Source of the DNA: Candidatus Methanophagaceae archaeon
GTDB taxonomy: Archaea; Halobacteriota; Syntropharchaeia; Alkanophagales; Methanospirareceae
DNA length: 6,477 nt
Reading direction: 5' to 3'
Assembly (NCBI GenBank): GCA_013374505.1
Contig: QENJ01000111.1
Coordinates: 1-6,477 of the forward strand
Of the stretch, positions 1 through 5,485 are shown one piece after another (position 1 is the first letter of the stretch; the number at the start of each line of letters is the position of its first letter). Below the pieces are notes generated by a model, which did no database searches, was not told the DNA's origin, and was given only the letters and a program-made list of their open reading frames with translations. Both the position numbers and the translations under genes were made by a program.

Positions 1-1
1 A

Positions 2-604
2 TATGATGAAAAAACGGAAAAACGTCGTCTGTTTAGAAGAATTACAATTGGGCATGGGGAACGGCTGCGAACAGCTACAGAACGTATAGAAATGTTAGAC
101 CTCGAGCGCACTGAAAAGGATTTATTTGGTCAGTCTCCTTTAGCAATTCAGCAAGTTCACGATAATGCCCTTGATGTTGAAGCTGTCACAAAACAATTCT
201 TTGATGAATACAGAATTGTCTTTAAAGATATTCAGAACAATTTGGAAAGCCAAAGCAAAGATAAAGTGTGGGCGCATGACTATTCTCTGCAATTTTTAAA
301 TAGGGTTATGTTTTTGTATTTTATCCAGCGAAAAAGATGGCTGGGTGAAGACAGCGAGTTCCTCAGGTCTTTCTGGAAAAGTTACCAAAAAACAAAGCCG
401 CCTGAAGATACGTTTTTTGAACAATGGCTTTCAGTGCTCTTTTTTGAAGCCTTTAATAATAAATTTCATGGTGGACACCGCCATTTTCCAAAAGAAATAC
501 AGAATACGTTAGCATTAGCGCCTTATCTTAACGGTGGACTGTTTCAAAAAAATGATTTGGATCAAAAACCAGCAAAAAGACGATCCGATAACAAACGTGA
601 ATAA
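2..604 (+). pseudogene. Internal fragment of an Eco57I-type (type IIG-like) restriction-modification protein, open at left edge
   Basis: The frame is open from base 2, so the first ATG at 92 is not a real start; 200 residues are visible. The piece contains RRITIGHGERLRTATERIEM, then SPLAIQQVHDNALDVEAVTK, a helical stretch with FLNRVMFLYFIQRKRWLG, and ends in PYLNGGLFQKNDLD. From memory of the family, this is the segment between the N-terminal domain and the SAM-binding methylase core of large (~1000-residue) Eco57I-like enzymes that both methylate and cut DNA. No methylase motif (such as NPPY) is present, so the fragment cannot be active. After about base 570 the frame runs into antisense of the neighbouring minus-strand fragment and gives a meaningless basic tail before the stop. 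Family assignment is by recognised phrases, not by a search. Confidence 0.75.
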
Positions 605-819
605 ATAATATGAAACTCATCGCCCTGCCCACCAGAAGCAAACAGAACAGGATCTTCTGCTAAGACCTCAGTTGCAGTTTTAGGCCAACCCCTTCTGGAA
701 AGAGATTCATTAACCCGATCATAGTTCAATTCCGTCCAGAACAATTCTTTAAGAGGTTCAACCCCCGTAAAATTATTCAAAATTTCATATATTGTTTTTT
801 TGTATTCAATGTCTGTCAT
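562..819 (-). pseudogene. N-terminal fragment of an Eco57I-type restriction-modification protein
   Basis: This is an 85-residue open frame with a convincing start: ATG at 817-819 preceded on the minus strand by a purine-rich AGGGAGAG about seven bases upstream. It contains EPLKELFWTELNYDRVNESL, then RGWPKTATEVLAEDPVLFAS and a final HIIYSRLLSDRLFAG. I recognise these as the conserved N-terminus of the same large methylase/nuclease family as the fragment at 2-604, where the order is this block, about 40 more residues, then the block seen on the plus strand. The coding similarity stops at about 565-575, where the oppositely oriented fragment begins. The two are most simply halves of one gene separated by an inversion. 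The fragment has no catalytic part and is probably non-functional. Confidence 0.75.
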
Positions 820-985
820 CTATTGCTCTCCCTACTAGCCGACTGCGGGAACTTCGGGGACTTCCTAAGATCAAAGGTGTCTATATTTAACCCTTAATGA
901 TATTATCTTGATTGAATGTTGTCTTTCCACACTCTTCTTAACGTATATTCTGAGCAATCTCCTCATCAAACTCAATAAACCGGTA

Positions 986-1321
986 TCATTTCTTTCTTCT
1001 ACTTTCCTTTGTACTTTTGCCATAGGCAGCCTTCTTTTCCTTTACCACAAACCCGATCTTCTTGTGTGGCTTCGCTGGCGGCATCATTAGTTGACGGATC
1101 GCCTCAAAAATGGCCTGAATCTGTTCATCATGAATTACTTCTTTGTACGCTTCTGCATGGCCCTGTTTATTCGCAATATCCCAACCTAATTCTTCAAAAA
1201 ACGGGTCTATAAATTCACGGCGCACCTGAGTTTCATTATATGAGCCTTTCTTGTACATTTCTAAATTATAATCGAAAGTCTCAATCAATTTTATGATTTT
1301 GTCAGGTATGTTCATATTCAA
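986..1321 (-). pseudogene. Chimeric ORF: N-terminus of Eco57I-like R-M enzyme fused in frame to C-terminal tail of an ORF6N-type protein
   Basis: The 111-residue frame joins two unrelated protein ends. Residues 1-65 (IIKLIETFDYNLEMYK, then YNETQVRREFIDPFFEELGW and GHAEAYKEVIHDE) are the standard N-terminus of large Eco57I-like type IIG enzymes, belonging to a different subfamily from the fragments at 2-819. Residues ~67-111 (QIQAIFEAIRQLMMPPAKP, then HKKIGFVVKEKKAAYGKS) match the C-terminal tail I associate with ORF6N-domain proteins, which are phage antirepressor-like DNA-binding factors. The change falls near 1117-1126 and keeps the frame. The nuclease/methylase body and the ORF6N DNA-binding domain are both missing, so neither activity is expected. 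No clear ribosome binding site precedes the ATG at 1319-1321. It is probably the scar of a deletion, although the uninterrupted frame means translation is possible. Confidence 0.65.
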
Positions 1322-1606
1322 AAATTCGCTATTTTGTAAAAAGCATAACCATTGTTCAGAGTGGGTACTGGCCCCGTCTTAGAAAAGGGGCTAACTTCTT
1401 TTCTCCTTAATTAGTGCCTGTCCGAAAATTAGCCTTCTCAAAACTTTACCCACTATAATAACGCATAGCGTTACTATATTTGGACAAAAAGACAAGTAAA
1501 CTATAAAGTAAAGTACTTCTGAAAAACTATTTCTACTTTTTTATGGAAATTTTGGCGTACTTCTCCTACTGAATGCTTAAAAAGATGATAAACTTGTTAG
1601 ATTTTT

Positions 1607-3076
1607 CTATGCCGCCTTAGATTGTCTTCTTATTCGTTTGAGTTCTTTCTTTTGAAGTATAGTGCCAAGTGTCTGCAAATTTCTTCCAAGAACAGCAAGG
1701 GCAACATAACGTTCGTATCCTTCTTCGCCTTTATCGCGACAAACAATAAGACCATTTCCGGAACCAAGAGCATTGATTGCAGATTCAATTCCAGGGTGCC
1801 ATTTCCTGGCCTTGCCAAATTCCTTAGACCCTTCACGCTCCTGGTCAACCTTACTTCTCTTTCCTTTCTTTGGAAGGCATACTAATGGCACAATTTCTGA
1901 AAGCTCTTTCAGATTATTGGGAGTCCAAAAACCCTTGTCAAAACTCGCAATACGTATCCTATTATTGAATCGGTCTTGAAGTTTTTTCATTGTCTCAACA
2001 ATGACTTTCTCATCAGTTACACCAATGCCCATTACTTCCGCATGGACGATGAATCCTCCACCATCCTGGATCACAAGAACTCTGTGACCAAATTCAATCG
2101 GAAAAGGCATTTTGCCTCTATTGATAAGTTCAGTGAACGGCTCAAAAAGACTGAAAATCTTTTCTGAATTAGGGATTTTCTCGTTTTCAAATACTCGCCG
2201 CTCTGCAAGCTCACACATGTTCTGAGTGGCAGTTATGAAATATAAAATCTCTGACATTCTTGAATCTATCTCAAAAGAAAAGGTCGGGTTCAGTTCAAAT
2301 TGGGTGAAGTAAAATGTACATATTGTATCAAGAGATTTTTCGATTATTTTGTGTGCACGCTTTATCAGTTTTTCGTAAAGTTCTTTGAGTTGTTCTTCCT
2401 TGTTTTTTCTTTTGCTCTTTGCAGTTCTTTGAATATTACGTAATATACTCTTGATCTTTTTTAAAAGGCTTGCATGTTGCCGCCACCCGCTGATATTAAA
2501 CGCATCCCCAAGTCTAACACTAAGCTCAATAGATTTGCGAATGCCATCCAGGATCAAATTGGCATCGGTGGGGTAATGAATGTTCTTTTGAACAACAAAA
2601 CTATCTCCCCTTAGCTTTTCAATCGCTTTGGGGTAAAACTCATGCCCTAATGTTACAATGATATCAGAAATTTTAAAAATGGTTTTAGGAGAAAGCTTGG
2701 TGATATTGTCATGGATTGTTGTTCTTGGGAATCTTTGATCGTCTAAACGGCTAATCCGCATGATATCACGCAAAGTTGCATGATTGTTTGCAAGATCATG
2801 AAGAGCATCATAATTCAGATAACACCCAAGACGGACAGATGCCAATACAAGAATGTCCCAGTAATGCATCCCGGAACAGCCAAGCTTTTCATCTTTATCT
2901 TCAACAATATCTTCTTTGATTAGATCCAAGATTTCATTGAGAACAGGTTTGTTAAAATACAGATGCTGTAGCGCCATTAAAATAGGAACAAGCTCGTGGC
3001 GACAAAGGATGTCGAATTTTATATTTGACATGGGAACAGTACCGAAGGTAATTTGAGGTTCAAAGGTTTTTCTCAT
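1607..3076 (-). CDS. ISNCY/IS1202-type DDE transposase, intact
   Basis: The gene encodes a 489-residue transposase that would cut and join DNA at the 15-bp inverted ends of its IS. I take the ATG at 3074-3076 as the start: MRKTFEPQITFGTVP is the usual beginning of this family, and AGGAG (3083-3087) lies six bases upstream. The frame is open back to 3169 without support. The N-terminal half carries the family phrase LHDLANNHATLRDIM. Probable catalytic residues are D158 (in GDSFVVQKNIHYPTD), D380 (ASFDKGF) and E431 (HPGIESAINAL), followed by CRDKGEEGYERYVALAVLGR. The long stretch between the first two acids (about 220 residues) contains a lysine-rich, probably coiled region (LLKKIKSILRNIQRTAKSKR) and is typical of the group. 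No frameshift or stop is seen, so the element may still be active. Confidence 0.9.
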   Translation of the reverse strand: MRKTFEPQITFGTVPMSNIKFDILCRHELVPILMALQHLYFNKPVLNEILDLIKEDIVEDKDEKLGCSGMHYWDILVLASVRLGCYLNYDALHDLANNHATLRDIMRISRLDDQRFPRTTIHDNITKLSPKTIFKISDIIVTLGHEFYPKAIEKLRGDSFVVQKNIHYPTDANLILDGIRKSIELSVRLGDAFNISGWRQHASLLKKIKSILRNIQRTAKSKRKNKEEQLKELYEKLIKRAHKIIEKSLDTICTFYFTQFELNPTFSFEIDSRMSEILYFITATQNMCELAERRVFENEKIPNSEKIFSLFEPFTELINRGKMPFPIEFGHRVLVIQDGGGFIVHAEVMGIGVTDEKVIVETMKKLQDRFNNRIRIASFDKGFWTPNNLKELSEIVPLVCLPKKGKRSKVDQEREGSKEFGKARKWHPGIESAINALGSGNGLIVCRDKGEEGYERYVALAVLGRNLQTLGTILQKKELKRIRRQSKAA

Positions 3077-3082
3077 AGTTTT

Positions 3083-3087
3083 CTCCT
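3083..3087 (-). promoter_or_regulatory. Ribosome binding site of the IS transposase
   Basis: AGGAG on the minus strand lies six bases before the ATG at 3074-3076. It decides the start in favour of the family-typical MRKTFEPQ over the longer frame beginning at 3169. Confidence 0.75.
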
Positions 3088-3275
3088 GCGAAGATTTTGG
3101 TGAAAATGGCATGCCAACTAGGAAAACAACATGTAACTTACTGATTTTCAACAAATACTTATAGCACATATAAAATATCTTTGCAAGAGAAAATATTGAT
3201 CCAATTTCAATTAATTCAAATGGTTAACCTTTTTTCGGACAGGCACTAATTACGAGTGTCTCAAATCTTTGCCTC

Positions 3276-3307
3276 ATGGGTCAATAGTAAACCTGACCCC
3301 ATTTTTT
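3276..3307. repeat. REP-like hairpin (GGGTCA/TGACCC) followed by a T run
   Basis: GGGTCA at 3278-3283 pairs with TGACCC at 3294-3299 around the loop ATAGTAAACC, and the flanking bases extend the stem imperfectly. On the minus strand it reads GGGGTCAGGTTTACTATTGA, a pattern I associate with dispersed REP palindromes in deltaproteobacterial genomes mobilised by REP-associated tyrosine transposases. On the plus strand the hairpin is followed by ATTTTTTCTT, so it could also act as a factor-independent terminator. Only one copy is visible here. Confidence 0.45.
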
Positions 3308-3608
3308 CTTAGCAATTACAATGAATTCAATCTGCCAACAGTAAGCTAATCCGCAAACTGCGATAAAAAGTTGCAAAAGAAGTAATCAATATATCAAGGT
3401 ACCGGAACTTACCCTAAAATTATTAATGGCACAGCTTATGATAAATTTAAAATTTGAACCAGGTTAAAAAACCAAATTATTTTACTTGACAAAGACCCGT
3501 TTCATAGCAGTTATTTATTTATCTACGGATATCCCGGAACTCGGCCCGCAAGGTTTCCCTGAAAATCTTATATCGATATGACGGTTAAAACTAGAGTGAA
3601 AATCGGTG
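3308..3608. other. About 300 bp with no recognisable gene
   Basis: This AT-rich spacer lies between the IS/REP area and the small membrane-protein gene. No frame of useful length and no convincing terminator for the minus-strand gene ending at 3609 are visible. It holds an isolated TTGACA (3486-3491) without a good -10 partner, and a 10-bp palindrome ATATCGATAT at 3570-3579. Confidence 0.6.
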
Positions 3609-3836
3609 TTAAATTGAAAAAAGACAGATAATTCCGACGATGACAAGCACAACACCGACAAGCCTCACCAAAATAGATCTACTAGTCAGCTGCTTCTCCC
3701 CAGCATACCTGATAATTGGGTATTCGCTGTAGAACAATTTAATCTTTTCGGCAACAGATGCGGGGCGCAAACATACGTACGCCCCCACACAAGAGATTAA
3801 GATGCTAGCTAAACGCAAGAGGTTTTTCTCAAACAT
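3609..3836 (-). CDS. Small two-helix membrane protein, candidate immunity protein for the upstream RHS tip
   Basis: The 75-residue product has two hydrophobic segments, about residues 5-24 (LLRLASILISCVGAYVCL) and 56-75 (ILVRLVGVVLVIVGIICLFS). A charged middle of about 30 residues (EKIKLFYSEYPIIRYAGEKQ) links them, so a hairpin-shaped inner-membrane protein is likely. Translation is well supported: AGGAG at 3842-3846 sits five bases before the ATG. The gene starts only 18 bp after the stop of the RHS tip on the same strand. That is the normal place for the immunity gene of a polymorphic toxin, and several such immunity proteins are small membrane proteins. Function is inferred from position only; I do not recognise the family. 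Unlike the RHS gene, it is unbroken. Confidence 0.7.
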   Translation of the reverse strand: MFEKNLLRLASILISCVGAYVCLRPASVAEKIKLFYSEYPIIRYAGEKQLTSRSILVRLVGVVLVIVGIICLFSI

Positions 3837-3841
3837 GGTTT

Positions 3842-3846
3842 CTCCT
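3842..3846 (-). promoter_or_regulatory. Ribosome binding site of the small membrane protein
   Basis: AGGAG on the minus strand lies five bases before the ATG at 3834-3836, inside the 18-bp gap after the RHS tip stop codon. The gene therefore has its own initiation signal despite being closely coupled to the RHS tip. Confidence 0.7.
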
Positions 3847-3854
3847 CGTCCGCA

Positions 3855-4258
3855 TTAATGTGACCAGTAGGTAATGCTATGAGATACCCCTATGTCAAAG
3901 CCCCCTCGTTCCCAGCCGATCATGGGCCCCGGGATAAACGGGCCGTGAGGTATCTTGATGCCTCCGCCCACTTTAACTCCGCCAACCACCTCGACAGACA
4001 CACCCCCCATGTAGCCGTATCCCTCAAAACTGGCTGAGGTCTTGCACGGATCATCCACCTTAAATCCTACAGGTCTTGAACTGCCCCTGGTGAAGGAAGC
4101 CCAACACCTAAACCGAGAACCTTCACAGTATACAAGGTGGTTTCACCAGTCTCCACGTCCATAATGGTGATGTCGTATACACCACCTCCAACAATAGCAT
4201 ACCCAACTGACCCTCCTATCCATATCCTTATCTCAAATTCTTTTAGTCCTAATGGATC
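3855..4258 (-). pseudogene. Glycine-rich C-terminal tip (candidate toxin domain) of the RHS protein, frameshifted
   Basis: After the DPLGL that ends the RHS core comes a variable tip of about 130 residues. It begins KEFEIRIWIGGSVGYAIVGG and contains VYDITIMDVETGETTLYTVK, FKVDDPCKTSASFEGYGYMG, VEVVGGVKVGGGIKIPHGPF and a closing ERGGFDIGVSHSITYW before TAA at 3855-3857. It is glycine-rich with alternating hydrophobic residues, suggesting beta structure. I do not recognise a catalytic motif. The first part is in one frame, which stops at 4067; the second is in the -1 frame. Both frames are open across the GGGG run at 4084-4087, where one missing base would explain the break. The position between an RHS core and a small membrane protein supports a toxin-tip role. 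Confidence 0.65.
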
Positions 4259-4568
4259 TTCTAATTCGCTTAAAAAAATTGTGTATTGTTTAATTAATAA
4301 CCACAACATGTTGTGGTTAACGCTATATAGCAGTATAAATCAAGGAAATGACATGCGAGACTCTTAAAGAAACACGAAGAAATCGTAATCTTGTGATTGG
4401 ATTTAAAAAAAATTCACACTTTGCAGGTATCGGCAAGAGCCTCATGATAATTAAATTTTTTTTGCAATAAAGAGGCAACATTGTGTAACTGCCTAAAAAA
4501 CCACACAATTCCTTGAAATCCAAAATTAAACTTTTACCCATTTTTTTAAGCGAATGATGAGATGGATC
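4252..4568. mobile_element. MITE-like element 1 (303 bp) inserted in the RHS core end, 7-bp duplication
   Basis: The 16-bp sequence ATTCGCTTAAAAAAAT at 4264-4279 recurs exactly inverted at 4540-4555. The outermost few bases are imperfectly matched, and a second block, GTTTAATT, continues the inverted pairing inside. The element (4259-4561) is flanked by ATGGATC at 4252-4258 and 4562-4568. Joining the flanks with one ATGGATC restores GTT-GAT-CCA-TTA-GGA-CTA, i.e. V-D-P-L-G-L of the RHS core. No gene for its own movement is present, so it would depend on a transposase elsewhere. The interior is AT-rich and contains a 22-bp perfect palindrome. Confidence 0.85.
4298..4319. repeat. Perfect 22-bp palindrome inside element 1
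   Basis: The half-site TAACCACAACA is followed directly by its complement, centred between 4308 and 4309, with no loop. It lies about 20 bp inside the left terminal repeat of element 1. It could be a protein-binding site or a cruciform-forming sequence. No gene start with a ribosome binding site is nearby to support an operator. Confidence 0.75.
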
Positions 4569-4722
4569 AACCGCATTAACCGGATCATTTAAACAGTAAA
4601 AATAACCATTCAGCTCCTGCGGCGTAGTCAAAAGAAAGGGAAGAAGATAGGGGATACTTGTTCCTCTTGGTTGTATAAAATGACTCGGATCAGGTGTCAC
4701 AAACCTCCCCACCTCAGGATCA

Positions 4723-5069
4723 TAATACTTAAAAGTTAAGTGAAATTTAACAATATGCTTGTAAAGTCCTTTAAAATATAGGATTATAAGATAATCTGGT
4801 TGTTATAACCTGAAGGTAGTGGCTTTGTTAAAATTAAACATCTTAACTCCTTATTATATAAGGATTTATACGATTTGTATAATATCGGAAATTATAACAT
4901 ATTGCATAATTTGATATTCTGAAATATCCTATGATTACAATATGTTAAAACATACTAATTGTGTAACTCCAGCAACTTGCGGTTTTTGCATAGTTTTTTC
5001 TTTTTGAATCCTTAATTCATAAGGCTTTAAGCAAAGTTAGTAAAAATTTCGTTTAACATTTAAGTAATA
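4723..5069. mobile_element. MITE-like element 2 (337 bp) inserted in the RHS core, 5-bp duplication
   Basis: The ends, 4728-4748 and 5044-5064, are inverted repeats matching at 18 of 21 positions (left end CTTAAAAGTTAAGTGAAATT). Weaker pairing continues inward around TGCTT..AAAG.CCTT, giving about 45 bp of imperfect terminal repeat. TAATA flanks the element at 4723-4727 and 5065-5069. Fusing the flanks with one TAATA restores AGG-TAT-TAT-GAT-CCT, i.e. R-Y-Y-D-P of the RHS core. The interior is very AT-rich, has no credible gene, and holds internal hairpins such as CCTTAT-TAT-ATAAGG (4849-4863) and TTATAC-GATTT-GTATAA (4866-4882). The whole insertion is 342 bp, a multiple of three, but brings stop codons. 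Confidence 0.82.
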
Positions 5070-5115
5070 CCTTGCCCTGTAGTAGTACAATCCTATCTCT
5101 TTGTTCCATTCTCTG

Positions 5116-5250
5116 CCTGTGAAGGTATCTGGATATTCGATATAAGCCATTTTAACGTCTAAAATTCCTGCATGTTGTAGTTGAATGGCATATAATGTAC
5201 AAGATATGGTATACAATTTCTTATATCGAATATCCAGCCTGTGAAGGTAT
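5116..5250. mobile_element. Mini-element 3 (109 bp) inserted in the RHS core, 13-bp duplication
   Basis: CTGGATATTCGATATAAG at 5129-5146 recurs exactly inverted at 5220-5237, giving an 18-bp perfect terminal repeat around a 73-bp middle. Flanking it, CCTGTGAAGGTAT occurs at 5116-5128 and 5238-5250. Removing the element and one 13-bp copy (122 bp, not a multiple of three) restores AAC-ACC-TAT-ACC-TTC-ACA-GGC, i.e. N-T-Y-T-F-T-G of the RHS core. No coding capacity is seen. A 13-bp duplication is long for a MITE; among transposases I know of, the IS4 group can make duplications of about this size. The end sequence does not match elements 1 or 2. Confidence 0.85.
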
Positions 5251-5302
5251 AGGTGTTCTTGACTTTGCCACCATGTCTTTGTAGTCTCCCAAAAGAATCA
5301 TA

Positions 5303-5392
5303 CAATTAGCCTTTCCTGCAATCCGGTCTCATTGTCTCTGCCAGCTATCCCGCCACCCATAGGGGGCTCCCGCCCGCGCAGGAAAAGGAAAA
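5303..5392. other. Junction and GC-rich patch upstream of the RHS remnant
   Basis: RHS similarity stops at about 5302. From about 5337 to 5381 the sequence becomes strikingly GC-rich (CCCGCCACCCATAGGGGGCT and neighbours), unlike the AT-rich surroundings. One minus-strand frame reads PPMGGGIAGRDNETGLQERL and ends at 5299-5301. GRDNETGL faintly resembles the RHS phrase G-R-(E/D)-x-(D/E)-x-E-T-G-L, but the match is too short to call a gene. Confidence 0.4.
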
Positions 5393-5422
5393 AGGCAGTT
5401 AAAGGATAACCTTCAACTGCCT
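5383..5422 (-). terminator. Factor-independent terminator (minus strand)
   Basis: AGGCAGTTAAAGG (5393-5405) pairs with CCTTCAACTGCCT (5410-5422) at 12 of 13 positions around the 4-base loop ATAA. Read on the minus strand, the stem is followed by TTTTTCCTTTTCC. It lies about 95 bp after the stop of the small gene at 5515-5742 and upstream of the RHS remnant, so it would end transcription of the former and isolate the latter. Confidence 0.65.
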
Positions 5423-5485
5423 GATATTCCTTGTTCTCAATCGAATTTTATAGTTCTATGGACATACCTCGTTTGTCCTTTTTTC

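Larger units (their letters stand above)
1408..3252 (-). mobile_element. Complete ISNCY/IS1202-type insertion sequence with target duplication
   Basis: The ends are a perfect 15-bp inverted repeat, GTGCCTGTCCGAAAA at 1414-1428 and its complement at 3232-3246. Immediately outside, TAATTA occurs at 1408-1413 and again at 3247-3252. TAATTA is itself palindromic, so it can be read either as a 6-bp target duplication or as an extension of the inverted repeat to 21 bp; I prefer the duplication. The element proper is 1833 bp and carries one transposase gene on the minus strand. About 190 bp at the left end and 170 bp at the right end are non-coding. The left non-coding part includes a small hairpin, TAACGC-ATA-GCGTTA, at 1459-1473. 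Intact ends plus an intact gene suggest a recent insertion. Confidence 0.88.
3855..5302 (-). pseudogene. RHS-repeat toxin, C-terminal end, split by three inserted elements and one frameshift
   Basis: Read on the minus strand, four RHS blocks lie in order. Block 1 (5302-5238) gives YDSFGRLQRHGGKVKNTY. Block 2 (5128-5065) continues with TFTGREWNKEIGLYYYRAR. Block 3 (4727-4562) gives YDPEVGRFVTPDP, then IPYLLPFLLTTPQELNGY and NDPVNAVDP. Block 4 (4258-3855) starts at DPLGLKEFEIRIWI and runs through the tip. These are the hallmark phrases of the RHS-associated core, in canonical order and without gaps once the inserts at 4259-4561, 4728-5064 and 5129-5237, plus one copy of each flanking repeat, are removed. 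The remaining length is 674 bp; one more base at the tip frameshift makes 675 bp, or 224 residues plus stop. RHS similarity ends abruptly at about 5302, where an in-frame TAA (5306-5308) precedes it, so the bulk of the protein is absent. This is an orphan core-plus-tip remnant and cannot yield a full toxin. Confidence 0.85.

Noticed and set aside
908..1212. Plus-strand frames of 60-67 residues
   Set aside because: They are antisense to the chimeric restriction/ORF6N frame, have no ribosome binding site, and have shadow-like composition.
1371..1391. GCCCC...GGGGC hairpin next to the IS as a terminator
   Set aside because: The stem is five pairs with a long loop and no clean T run. It is not needed by any plus-strand gene and is too weak to call.
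1622..2167. Several plus- and minus-strand frames inside the transposase gene
   Set aside because: They overlap the intact transposase in other frames and have no independent support.
3077..3169. Longer transposase start at 3169
   Set aside because: The extra 31 residues do not match the family start, and the strong AGGAG sits directly before the internal ATG at 3074-3076.
3486..3520. TTGACA promoter on the plus strand
   Set aside because: There is no convincing -10 box at the right spacing, and nothing is encoded downstream on that strand.
3567..3579. CTTATATCGA shared with the end of element 3
   Set aside because: Only 10 bp match, within an AT-rich palindrome, with no second end nearby. 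This is compatible with chance.
4067..4309. Separate small gene starting at the ATG in the palindrome
   Set aside because: No ribosome binding site. The residues before DPLGL come from element 1, and the real sequence continues the RHS core at 4258.
4323..4712. 129-residue minus-strand frame taken as one gene
   Set aside because: Only its first ~50 residues are RHS core; the remainder runs into element 1 and is not coding. Its apparent ATG is internal to the RHS frame.
5115..5250. CRISPR-like repeat and spacer arrangement
   Set aside because: Only two direct copies occur, and they bracket an inverted-repeat element. Collapsing them restores the RHS frame, so they are a target duplication.
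5459..5484. GGACA...TGTCC hairpin followed by TTTTTT as a plus-strand terminator
   Set aside because: The stem is only five pairs with a 9-base loop, and no plus-strand gene precedes it.
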